Shown piece by piece: positions 1-6,496 of a stretch of 10,966 nucleotides of DNA (position 1 is its first letter; the number at the start of each line of letters is the position of its first letter). The position numbers and the translations under genes are program-made. The notes beneath the pieces are model-generated. The model was not told where the DNA came from. It worked only from the letters and a program-made list of their open reading frames with translations, and did not search any database. The stretch is from the NCBI GenBank assembly GCA_016199325.1, contig JACQGW010000354.1, positions 1 through 10,966 of the forward strand. The letters run 5' to 3'. This DNA is from Chloroflexota bacterium (GTDB taxonomy: Bacteria; Chloroflexota; Dehalococcoidia; JACQGW01).

Positions 1-1
1 A

Positions 2-27
2 CCCCCGACCCCCGCCCCCCAACCCCC
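2..27 (-). repeat. C-rich tract; predicted G-quadruplex on the minus strand
   Basis: The plus strand reads C5-GA-C5-G-C6-AA-C5. The complementary strand therefore has four runs of five or six G separated by loops of one or two bases, an ideal intramolecular G-quadruplex pattern. It lies in the reading frame of the DUF2851 gene and encodes mostly proline. It sits at the very edge of the window, so it may continue outward or mark an assembly break. Confidence 0.6.
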
Positions 28-323
28 GACCGATCGGCCGCGGCCGGGCGGCAACGATTGCGCTGAACGTGGCGCTGCCTTTTCTGGCGATGTCGCGACC
101 GGAGGATGCCTGGGAGGCCTATCGGCGTTTCCCGCGGCTGCCGGAGAACGAGATCACCCGCCACAGCGCGCTTCGGCTCTTTGGGCAGCCGCGGCCAGAC
201 GTCGTCGCGACGGCTCGGCGACAGCAGGGGCTTCAGCAGCTTATCAGTCGGTATTGTTCGGCGGGACGGTGCAGCCAGTGTCCTCTGAGAGGGGACGATC
301 TTGAGACAGGCGTGTCACCGTGA
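3..323 (+). CDS. DUF2851 family protein, C-terminal part (cut by window edge)
   Basis: The frame is open from the first bases to a TGA at 321-323, so the gene begins outside the window. The visible part reads through a proline-rich stretch and then GRGRAATIALNVALPFLAM, a PENEIT motif, an ARRQQGLQQL helix and a terminal cysteine cluster with spacing C-x4-C-x2-C (YCSAGRCSQCPL). From memory, this order (an RA..IA.NV.LPFL segment, a LPENEIT segment, then a QGL...C..C..CP tail) is typical of the C-terminus of DUF2851 proteins, whose function is unknown. A GTG at 69 could only be an internal codon, because the family motif starts upstream of it. The first ~12 codons (all P, R or N) come from a C-rich tract and may not belong to the original protein. 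The family call is fairly firm. Confidence 0.7.
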   Translation, partial: PRPPPPNPRPIGRGRAATIALNVALPFLAMSRPEDAWEAYRRFPRLPENEITRHSALRLFGQPRPDVVATARRQQGLQQLISRYCSAGRCSQCPLRGDDLETGVSP

Positions 324-341
324 GGGGCCGAGCGTTATAAT
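312..341 (+). promoter_or_regulatory. Sigma-70-type promoter upstream of the methyltransferase
   Basis: A perfect TATAAT lies at 336-341. A GTGTCA at 312-317 (four of six matches to TTGACA) gives an 18-bp spacer. The -35 box overlaps the last codons of the DUF2851 gene and the -10 lies just after its stop. Transcription would start near 348, leaving a leader of ~130 bases before the methyltransferase ATG. Confidence 0.6.
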
Positions 342-366
342 ACTGGACGCGCGAAGGGAGACGACA

Positions 367-483
367 GTGGGAGAAACGACTGCCATCCAAGCCTCAATCT
401 TCCTGGTGTTTCGGAAGCCGGAGGGCCGGAAGCGGTGGGACGGGCTTACAGACCGTGCGGTGGTTCTGGGAGGTAGCAGATGA
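367..483 (+). CDS. Possible 38-aa leader ORF coupled to the methyltransferase
   Basis: A GTG at 367 is preceded six bases upstream by a good ribosome site (GAAGGGAG, 353-360). The frame runs 38 codons and ends in a TGA at 481-483 that overlaps the methyltransferase ATG (480-482) as ATGA, the usual geometry for translational coupling. The peptide begins MGETTAIQASIFLVF, continues with a basic stretch (RKPEGRKRW) and ends in GGSR. I recognise no domain and no helix-turn-helix, so it does not look like a restriction controller (C) protein. It could be a leader peptide that feeds ribosomes to the methyltransferase, or chance. The methyltransferase has its own strong ribosome site, so it does not strictly need this ORF. 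Confidence 0.35.
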   Translation: MGETTAIQASIFLVFRKPEGRKRWDGLTDRAVVLGGSR

Positions 484-1490
484 AGACACCCGTCGCGCAG
501 TCTTCCAGCGAAGCGTGCGTGTCGCTGGAGGAACTCGTCCCCGCCGAAGCGCTCCAACTCGCCCACCAGGACGATCAGAAGGCGATGCCCGCCGTAGCGA
601 AAGACACGAAGCTGGTCCGGGCCATCGAGGAGATCGTCCAGGGCCTGCCAACCCACCACCGGCTCGTCCTCGGCGACAGCCGCTTCATGGATGACGTCGC
701 CGATGAGAGTGTCCATCTTGTGGTGACTTCCCCGCCCTACTGGACGCTGAAGGAATACCCGAAGCGCAACGGTCAGCTCGGGATCGTCGAAGACTACGAA
801 GCGTTCCTGGACGAGCTGGACCGGATCTGGCGACACGTCTTCCGGGTACTGGTCAAGGGTGGGCGGCTCGTGGTCGTCGTCGGCGACGTCTGCCTGCCGC
901 GGCGCAAGTTCGGCCGACACGTCGTCTTCCCGCTCCACGCCAGCATTCAGGAGCGATGCCGGGCTATCGGCTTTGACAACCTCGCGCCAATCATCTGGCA
1001 CAAGATCGCGAACGCCAGATACGAGGCCGAGAATGGGACCACCTTCCTCGGCAAGCCCTATGAGCCGAATGGCATCGTCAAGAACGATATCGAGTACATC
1101 CTTTTCCAGCGCAAGCCCGGCGGCTATCGGCAACCGTCAATCGCGACTCGCCTCCTCTCTATTATCCCCGAAAGCGCCCATCGCGAGTGGTTCCAACAGA
1201 TCTGGACACTGACCGGTGCCTCGACGAAAAAGCATCCGGCGCCGTACCCGTTCGCGCTTGCCGAACGGCTCATCCGCATGTTCTCGTTCGTCGGAGATAC
1301 GGTCCTCGATCCTTTTCTGGGGAGCGGCACGACCGCACTTGCCGCCGGTCGTTGGGGTCGCAACAGCATCGGCTTTGAGATCGAGCCGGCGTATCTCGAG
1401 ATGGCCCACAGCCGGCTGCGGACAGCGTCAGCCGATTTCTTCTCCCACCTGACCATTGAGACAGTGACTCAACCGAACCGGGCGGTGTAG
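480..1490 (+). CDS. DNA methyltransferase (amino-type, probably N4-cytosine), modification half of an R-M pair
   Basis: This 336-residue protein has the permuted beta-type order of amino methyltransferases. The catalytic motif IV, TSPPYW (residues 83-88), comes first and the AdoMet-binding motif I, LDPFLGSGTT (276-285), comes near the C-terminus. A HPAPYP motif (252-257) precedes motif I, and GRNSIGFEIEPAYLEMA (293-309) is the matching motif II-III region. SPPY is the form usual in N4-methylcytosine enzymes, although some N6-adenine enzymes share it. The stretch between (about 90-250) would carry target recognition; I cannot read its target site. The ATG is set by GGGAGGT (468-474) five bases upstream. 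The putative endonuclease gene faces it and overlaps its 3' end by 22 bp, the layout of a type II restriction-modification unit. GC in sampled lines is 55-60%, lower than in tsaD. Confidence 0.9.
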   Translation: MKTPVAQSSSEACVSLEELVPAEALQLAHQDDQKAMPAVAKDTKLVRAIEEIVQGLPTHHRLVLGDSRFMDDVADESVHLVVTSPPYWTLKEYPKRNGQLGIVEDYEAFLDELDRIWRHVFRVLVKGGRLVVVVGDVCLPRRKFGRHVVFPLHASIQERCRAIGFDNLAPIIWHKIANARYEAENGTTFLGKPYEPNGIVKNDIEYILFQRKPGGYRQPSIATRLLSIIPESAHREWFQQIWTLTGASTKKHPAPYPFALAERLIRMFSFVGDTVLDPFLGSGTTALAAGRWGRNSIGFEIEPAYLEMAHSRLRTASADFFSHLTIETVTQPNRAV

Positions 1491-2197
1491 GCATCGCAGA
1501 TCCGATTCAGGAAAGTCTCGTAGTGATCGCGGTCGCCTGGCTGCGGTGCTGGGAGATCGGTCCAGGGACGTGCCGGCCCGACGTTGTCGCAGTCCACCAC
1601 AAACGTGCAGTAGGCATCAAAACCGACGTCGCCCGCGCGTTCTCGGATCGGCAGGCCACGGAGGTGCTCGACGACGCTGCGTGCGGCCCCGGGTTGTCGG
1701 TGGATCGTGACCTTGTGTGATTCCTCTCCGCGTTGGCGTAGTGGCGAGACGAACGTGCTGGCGATGTTGACCACCGTAAGCCCCGCGGCGATCGCATCCG
1801 GATCGCCAGCGTGCACGATGAGGTGGGATGAGCCCAGCTCGTCAAAGATGCGCGGCTTGGATTTCAGGTGCTCGGTCATCATAGCCTTGAGCTCGCAGGA
1901 GAGAAGCACCCGGTCGATCTTCTCGGGCGGTGGCGCTGTCGTCCCGACGGCGAGGTCAATCGTCTTGACTTTCGCAGTTCGGGGCCACTGATAGCGGTAG
2001 TTCATGTTGTGAATGATCCGACCTTCGTCGGAGTCTCGGCGTATCGCCGGGCAACACCGGTAGAGGTCTTCCCAGACGAGCTGTGCCAGGACCTTCGAGT
2101 GAATGTCACTGCGGGGATGATAGTGGTAGCGATGGCCGTGCGAATCGGTATGCCAGTGCTGGTCCAGCCACAAAACAAAGCGATCGGGAGCGAGCAC
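1469..2197 (-). CDS. Putative type II restriction endonuclease (PD-(D/E)xK fold)
   Basis: The gene encodes 242 residues from a GTG at 2197, set by AGGAGG (minus strand, 2204-2209) six bases upstream. An open frame extends to 2263, but the extra residues lie upstream of that ribosome site and are low-complexity. A likely metal-dependent nuclease core is TIDLAVG (D81) followed 20 residues later by ELK (E102, K104), fitting D-X20-ExK. The next segment, AMMTEHLKSKPRIFDELGSSH (residues 105-125), looks like a conserved helix of the fold. The basic, His-rich N-terminus (RYHYHPRSD) has no assignment. The strongest functional argument is position: it converges on and overlaps the DNA methyltransferase. 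I cannot name the recognition site or subtype. Sampled lines are 55-57% GC. Its 5' neighbour tsaD is codirectional, 108 bases upstream. Confidence 0.7.
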   Translation of the reverse strand: MLAPDRFVLWLDQHWHTDSHGHRYHYHPRSDIHSKVLAQLVWEDLYRCCPAIRRDSDEGRIIHNMNYRYQWPRTAKVKTIDLAVGTTAPPPEKIDRVLLSCELKAMMTEHLKSKPRIFDELGSSHLIVHAGDPDAIAAGLTVVNIASTFVSPLRQRGEESHKVTIHRQPGAARSVVEHLRGLPIRERAGDVGFDAYCTFVVDCDNVGPARPWTDLPAPQPGDRDHYETFLNRICDAYTARFG

Positions 2198-2232
2198 ACC
2201 GCCCCTCCTGGAAGAAGTTGTCCGGCTGGCCG

Positions 2233-2238
2233 ATTGTA
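2233..2238 (-). promoter_or_regulatory. Possible -10 box for the endonuclease gene
   Basis: On the minus strand TACAAT (plus-strand ATTGTA) lies in the 108-base gap between tsaD and the endonuclease, 24 bases upstream of its ribosome site. No convincing -35 hexamer stands at the right distance, so this would be a weak or activator-dependent promoter. It would allow endonuclease expression apart from tsaD. Confidence 0.3.
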
Positions 2239-2305
2239 GATCAGATCGGGGGCGACCGCACATTCGCTGGAGGCGTCGCAGCCAAGTAGGCGAGAAATCC
2301 TCGTG

Positions 2306-3331
2306 CTACGCCAGCGGCAGCGTCGGTACGACGTCCAGGTCCAGCCCGGCGATGCGGCCGGTCTGGACGTGATAGTAGCCGGCGGCGGCGACCATCGCGG
2401 CGTTGTCGGTGCAGTACTCGGGCGGCGGCAGGCGGACGGGCAGGCGGCTTCGGTGGATCATCTCGCGCCGCAGCAGCTCGTTGGCGGCAACGCCGCCCGC
2501 CAGCATGACCTCGGTCACGCCGTACTGCTCCGACGCCTCCACCGTTTTGGCGACGAGGACGTCGACGACGGCCCACTGGAAGCTGGCCGCCAGGTCCCGG
2601 ACGGGCAGCTCGCCCTTCCCCTGGCGCCGCCACTCCTCGACCACCCGCAGGACGGCCGTCTTCAGACCGCTGAAGGAGAAATCGTGGGTGCCGCGGAGCC
2701 AGGCGCGCGGGAGCGCAAACGCCTCCGGGTTGCCGCCAGCGGCCGCTCGCTGAATCGCCGGGCCGCCGGGGTAGCCCAGCCCCAGCAGGCGCGCCACCTT
2801 GTCGAAGGCTTCGCCCGCGGCGTCGTCACGCGTGCGGCCCAGCCGCCGGTAGATGCCGTGATCGCGCATGATCAGGAGGTCGCTGTGGCCGCCGCTGACG
2901 ATGAGACAGAGGACGGGGAATCGAGGCGGATCCGGCGGCAGCACGTCGGGCGGGATCAGCCAGTTGGCGTACAGGTGCCCTTCGAGGTGGTTGACGCCGA
3001 CGAGCGGTAACCGGTGCGCCAGCGCGATCGCCTTGGCCATGTTCACGCCGACGAGGAGGGCGCCGGCCAGCCCTGGCCCGAAGGTGACGGCCACCGCCCC
3101 CAGGTCGCCGAAGTCGACACGGGCTCGCTCCAGCGCCTCCTGAATGACGGGCGTGCCGGCGAGGATGTGCTGGCGCGAGGCGACCTCCGGCACGACGCCG
3201 CCGTAGCGCGCGTGGATCGGCACCTGCGAGGCGACGACGTTCGAGCGGACCCAGCGGCCGTCGGAGACGACCGCCGCCGCCGTCTCGTCGCAGGACGTTT
3301 CGATGCCAAGGACGTAGAGGCGATCAGCCAT
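2306..3331 (-). CDS. tsaD: tRNA N6-threonylcarbamoyladenosine (t6A37) synthase subunit TsaD
   Basis: TsaD transfers the threonylcarbamoyl group from the TsaC/Sua5 product to A37 of ANN-decoding tRNAs, working with TsaB and TsaE in the cytoplasm. The 341-residue length is normal for the Kae1/TsaD/Qri7 family. Visible hallmarks are GIETSCDET (residues 9-17), GPGL (85-88), the metal ligands in NHLEGH (H115, H119), the nucleotide loop [10 protein letters not shown] (143-152), GGPAIQ (189-194), [10 protein letters not shown] (218-227) and CTDNAAM (307-313, with D309 the third metal ligand). It appears complete. The ATG at 3331 has only a weak AAAGG upstream and lies inside a copy of the dispersed heptamer repeat (3324-3340). 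The extra ADRLY before the usual start of the family may come from that repeat. No strong promoter is visible upstream. Confidence 0.97.
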   Translation of the reverse strand: MADRLYVLGIETSCDETAAAVVSDGRWVRSNVVASQVPIHARYGGVVPEVASRQHILAGTPVIQEALERARVDFGDLGAVAVTFGPGLAGALLVGVNMAKAIALAHRLPLVGVNHLEGHLYANWLIPPDVLPPDPPRFPVLCLIVSGGHSDLLIMRDHGIYRRLGRTRDDAAGEAFDKVARLLGLGYPGGPAIQRAAAGGNPEAFALPRAWLRGTHDFSFSGLKTAVLRVVEEWRRQGKGELPVRDLAASFQWAVVDVLVAKTVEASEQYGVTEVMLAGGVAANELLRREMIHRSRLPVRLPPPEYCTDNAAMVAAAGYYHVQTGRIAGLDLDVVPTLPLA

Positions 3332-3340
3332 CAGCAGTCA
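3324..3340 (-). repeat. Heptamer-repeat copy spanning the tsaD start codon
   Basis: On the minus strand the bases TGACTGCTGATGGCTGA carry the tsaD ATG. The same 17 bases occur on the plus strand at 7795-7811, inside the fold-back element next to the GH5 pseudogene. An exact 17-mer shared with a repeat element is not expected by chance in 11 kb. Confidence 0.75.
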
Positions 3341-3346
3341 ACCTTT

Positions 3347-3493
3347 GGTCGGCGGTCGGCAGTCGGCAGTCACGAAGAGGGATCGCCCGACGCCAGACTA
3401 CCTACTGAGCAGTCATGGAGTCTGGGCAGTCATGGAGTGAGACTGCCCAACCCCGGGCTCTCCCCGGACCGCCGACCGCCGACTGCCGACCGC
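3347..3493. repeat. Fold-back heptamer repeat region between tsaD and the sugar dehydrogenase
   Basis: The left end carries heptamers GGTCGGC, GGTCGGC, AGTCGGC, AGTCACG (from 3348). The right end (about 3467-3493) carries their inverted forms (GACCGCC, GACCGCC, GACTGCC, GACCGCT). The two ends can pair over about 26-28 bp with a few A/G differences. Between them lie a 13-bp direct repeat GCAGTCATGGAGT (3409-3421 and 3426-3438) and a short hairpin GGGCAGTC/GACTGCCC (3424-3431 and 3441-3448). The right arm directly follows the dehydrogenase stop codon. No clear target duplication was found. It could act as a hairpin separating the two transcripts, but there is no U-tract. Confidence 0.65.
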
Positions 3494-4951
3494 TCACGGT
3501 GTCCAGACCCGATACACCGCGCCGACCGCGTCGTCGGAGACGTAGAGGGCGCCGTCGGCGCCGACGACGAGGTCGACGGGGCGGCCCCACGCCCGGCCGC
3601 CGACGAGCCAGCCGGTGATGAAATCCTGCGGTGCAGACGGCGTGCCGCCACGGAGCGGAATCCGGACGACCTTGTACCCCGTCGGGACCGACCGGTTCCA
3701 GGAGCCGTGAAAGGCGACGAAGAGGTCGTCACGATAGGCGGCGGGCAGGCGCGCGCCGGCCGCGAAGGTCAGCCCGAGCGGCGCCGCGTGGGCCTGCATC
3801 TCGACCAGCGGCTTCGCCGTCTGCTCGCAGTAGCCCGGGCGGCCGAGCTGCGGGTCCGGAATCCGGCCGGCGTGGCAGCCGGGCCAGCCGAAATCGGCGC
3901 CCTCGGTCACGACGTTGATCGTCTCCGGCGGCGCGTCGTCGCCCAGCCAGTCGCGGCCGTTGTTGGTCGCCCAGAGCTGGCCGCTCCCCGGCTGAAACCG
4001 GATGCCGACGGCGTTGCGCAGGCCGCGGGCGAAGAGCTTCAGATCCTGCCGATCGAGGTCGTACCGCAGGATGGCCGCGCGGTGCGGGTCGGCCTCCTGG
4101 CACACGTTGCAGGAGGAGCCGACCGAGATGTACAGGTTGCCGTCCGGGCCGAAGGCGATGGTGCGGGTCCAGTGGCCGGCGCCTGCCGGCAGTTTCGGCA
4201 CGACGACCTCCGGTCCGGCCGACGCCTGGAGGTCGCCGGGGCGATAGGGGAAGCGGACGACGCGATTCGTCTCGGCGACGTACAGCCAGCCGTCGCGGAA
4301 GGCGAGTCCGTGGGGCTGCGAAAGCCCGGCCGCAAACGTGACCGCCTCGTCGGCCACCCCGTCGGCGTTGCGATCGGGCAGGGCGACCACGCTCCCCCGC
4401 TGCGAAAGGGAGACAAAGAGGTCGCCCCGCGGGCTGACCGCCAAGAAGCGGGCCGACGTCAACCCGGCGGCGAAGACGCCGACGTTGAGGCCGGCCGGCA
4501 GCTCGAGCTGCCGCGGGCTGGCGAAGACGCCCTGTTTCATCTTCTCGGGCACGATCAGGTTGGCGCGTTGCCGCAGCTCGACGGGCCCTGCCACCGCCAC
4601 CGCACTCGGCGAGGGCGCTGCCGCCACAGTGGAGGTAGCCACCGGCACGGTCGACGACGGCGCGGTCGGCGGCGACGGAGTCGGCGGCGATGCGGCCGGC
4701 CGGGCAGGCTCAGGCGTCTGGGAAGGAGCCGTCGCCGACGATGGCGACGACTGGACGCCGGAGCCTGTGGTGGCCGTCAGCGGACGGGCGGTCGAGCTCG
4801 CCCCGACCGTTGATCGGGCGGGTGCAGTGACCTGTCCAGGAATCGGACGGTCAGGAGATTCACAGGCGGCCATCACCAGCGCAAGACAGACAACCAGAAA
4901 CCAGAAGCCCCAAACCAGAAACCAGACGAACGACCGCGGATGGTTGTTCAC
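3494..4951 (-). CDS. Lipoprotein PQQ-type sugar (glucose/sorbosone) dehydrogenase
   Basis: This 485-residue protein has a lipoprotein signal: a short basic start (R6), an aromatic-rich hydrophobic core (8-26) and a lipobox-like VMAAC with C30 as the lipidated residue, followed by E31. Residues 31-125 are a Pro/Ser/Thr/Ala linker that should hold the enzyme off the membrane. Residues ~126-485 form a beta-propeller of the glucose/sorbosone dehydrogenase family, with SQPHGLAFRDG (H214), GSSCNVCQEADP (C281 and C284), NNGRDWLGDD (330-339), DFGWPGC (353-359) and AFHGSWNR (413-420). Family members use PQQ to oxidise sugars outside the membrane; the true substrate here is unknown. The GTG start overlaps the stop of the upstream gene as GTGA, so the two are probably translationally coupled. 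I saw no PQQ biosynthesis genes in the window. Confidence 0.85.
   Translation of the reverse strand: MNNHPRSFVWFLVWGFWFLVVCLALVMAACESPDRPIPGQVTAPARSTVGASSTARPLTATTGSGVQSSPSSATAPSQTPEPARPAASPPTPSPPTAPSSTVPVATSTVAAAPSPSAVAVAGPVELRQRANLIVPEKMKQGVFASPRQLELPAGLNVGVFAAGLTSARFLAVSPRGDLFVSLSQRGSVVALPDRNADGVADEAVTFAAGLSQPHGLAFRDGWLYVAETNRVVRFPYRPGDLQASAGPEVVVPKLPAGAGHWTRTIAFGPDGNLYISVGSSCNVCQEADPHRAAILRYDLDRQDLKLFARGLRNAVGIRFQPGSGQLWATNNGRDWLGDDAPPETINVVTEGADFGWPGCHAGRIPDPQLGRPGYCEQTAKPLVEMQAHAAPLGLTFAAGARLPAAYRDDLFVAFHGSWNRSVPTGYKVVRIPLRGGTPSAPQDFITGWLVGGRAWGRPVDLVVGADGALYVSDDAVGAVYRVWTP
4892..4926 (-). repeat. Five-unit heptamer array encoding the signal-peptide core
   Basis: On the plus strand five heptamers follow in exact register: AACCAGA, AACCAGA, AGCCCCA, AACCAGA, AACCAGA. 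Read on the minus strand inside the dehydrogenase gene they encode residues 9-20 (VWFLVWGFWFLV), the hydrophobic core of its signal peptide. Confidence 0.85.
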
Positions 4952-6447
4952 GGCAGGGGCGGGGATCCGCCGTTGCCCAGAATGGCCGCCAGGGCGGCAG
5001 CATCCGGGTCGAACGCCGGTGGCAACGGGCTCATGCCGACCACGCCCCCGGCCAGCGGGCCCAGCGACAGGAGCGTCTCGCGTAGCCCCGCCAGCGGAAA
5101 GCTTTCAAGCGGGCCGGTCGGGTGCATTGCCGCCAGGAGGCTCCGGCGGCCGGCGAACGCCGGCGATCGGCCGAGCGGCAGCGCGCTGACCCAGGCGAGC
5201 GATGGATCGGCAAGGAGCGGCCCGAGCAGGCCGTAGGCCGTCCGGACCGGCGGTGTTGGCTCCCAGGAGATGAACGCCAGCAGGTCGGCCGGGACGCTCC
5301 GCAGGCCGGCGGCGAGCCAGCCGAAACTATCCGGGGTCAGGCCAAGCTGCGCCAGCGATACAACCGGAACGCCGGGCGGCGCTTCAGCCGGCCGATTGGA
5401 GAACAACAGCGCCACGCGGTCGACGAGCGGGTGCCGCTGCTGGAGCTCGCGCACGAACGCGTCGATTCGATGCGTCGACGGCGTTGTGCCGTTCTCGACC
5501 ATCAGGCAGACGCCAACGGTCGTGCCGGTCGCCTGGCGCTGCTCGACAAGCCGCTCGAGCGCGCGAAACTCCCGATACCAGAAGGCGCGCTCGGCAAACC
5601 AGCCGGCGCTGCCGGGCCGAGGGTCCTGCCGCGAATAGCGTCGCGGATCGAACGGATCGCGAGCCTTCACGAGCATGACAGTCTTACCTGCCCGAATCGC
5701 CTGGCGCGCCAGCTCGCCGGGGCCGGCCGCTTGGTTACCGATCCCCAGCACGACGGCGTCATAGCGCGGGAGCAGATGGGCGAACCGTTCGGCCAGCGGA
5801 CCGGCGTGAATGAACGTGACCGGCACGGGCAGCTCGCCGGCCAGGCGCCAGAGCGCCCGCAGAGGCTCGTCCGGTGCTCCGGCCACCTCGTGCAGGACGG
5901 TTAGCCGCCCTTCGACCTCACTCGCCCAGCGCGCGGTCAGCCGGAGGGCTCGCTCGGCGCCGGGGCCACCCCGGAGCGGCAGCAGGAATCGCCGAGGGGG
6001 CGGCCCATCGGCCAGACGGACCAGCGCGAGATCGGCCGGTGGGTTGGCGGTGAGCGGGCCGACGACGCGGCCGAACCGCTGGCCGGTGCGCCCGTCCCAG
6101 GGCAACAGAATCAGGTCCGCAGCCTCCTCGTCGGCCGCGCGCCGGATGCCCTCCGGCACCGTCGCCGCCACCCGAACCGAGGTGCGGACCGGGCGATCGG
6201 CCGGCGTTGCGACGCCGGCCAGCATGACCCGATAGGCGGTCGCCAGCGCGGTGGCCGCCGGCATCGTCACCTGATCGCCAAGCTCGACGACGGCCAGCAC
6301 GACGGCGGCGTGGCCGCCGAGGAGCGGGCCGAGCCGACCGACCAGATCGGCGGCGAGGTGGGTATTCAGACTCGGCACGAGAACGCTCGTTCGGGCAACC
6401 GGTGGGGCGCCGGTGCCCCGGGCGGGAACGTGAATCAAGTTCGTCAT
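4948..6447 (-). CDS. Tandem universal-stress-protein domains fused to a degenerate GpgS-like glycosyltransferase domain
   Basis: The 499-residue protein starts at ATG 6447 behind AAGAGG, four bases upstream. The open frame reaches 6606, but that extension runs into niaR. Residues ~18-145 and ~152-262 look like two UspA-type alpha/beta domains (SVLVPSLN, then DLILLPWDG; FLLPLRGGPGAERAL, then DAVVLGIGN). From ~282 on, WFAERAFWYREFRALERLV, then VENGTTPSTHRI (317-328), then GLLGPLLADPSLAWV (406-420), then FAGRRSLL (431-438) follow the order of glucosyl-3-phosphoglycerate synthase (GT81). The catalytic DxD expected just before GLLGPLL is replaced by FISWEP (392-397), and the acceptor-binding region appears shortened. 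I infer a pseudo-glycosyltransferase, perhaps a sensor or scaffold. The 3' end overlaps the dehydrogenase start by four bases and niaR lies 49 bases upstream. Confidence 0.6.
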   Translation of the reverse strand: MTNLIHVPARGTGAPPVARTSVLVPSLNTHLAADLVGRLGPLLGGHAAVVLAVVELGDQVTMPAATALATAYRVMLAGVATPADRPVRTSVRVAATVPEGIRRAADEEAADLILLPWDGRTGQRFGRVVGPLTANPPADLALVRLADGPPPRRFLLPLRGGPGAERALRLTARWASEVEGRLTVLHEVAGAPDEPLRALWRLAGELPVPVTFIHAGPLAERFAHLLPRYDAVVLGIGNQAAGPGELARQAIRAGKTVMLVKARDPFDPRRYSRQDPRPGSAGWFAERAFWYREFRALERLVEQRQATGTTVGVCLMVENGTTPSTHRIDAFVRELQQRHPLVDRVALLFSNRPAEAPPGVPVVSLAQLGLTPDSFGWLAAGLRSVPADLLAFISWEPTPPVRTAYGLLGPLLADPSLAWVSALPLGRSPAFAGRRSLLAAMHPTGPLESFPLAGLRETLLSLGPLAGGVVGMSPLPPAFDPDAAALAAILGNGGSPPLP

Positions 6448-6496
6448 TGAACCTCTTAAACCTCGGCTCCGATTCGTCCTTGCGATCTCGCTTCCC

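Noticed and set aside
301..306. TTGAGA as a -35 box for the TATAAT at 336
   Set aside because: The spacer would be 29 bp, far too long; GTGTCA at 312-317 gives 18 bp.
315..1133. A 272-codon minus-strand frame over the methyltransferase
   Set aside because: It is antisense to a gene with clear TSPPYW and FLGSGTT motifs, and shows no recognisable family pattern of its own.
2303..3010. A 235-codon open frame on the plus strand
   Set aside because: It is the complement of tsaD, whose motifs are all intact on the minus strand.
3014..4813. A 599-codon open frame on the plus strand
   Set aside because: It lies antisense to tsaD and the sugar dehydrogenase, is dominated by Arg/Gly/Ala/Asp as expected from the opposite strand of high-GC genes, and shows no domain.
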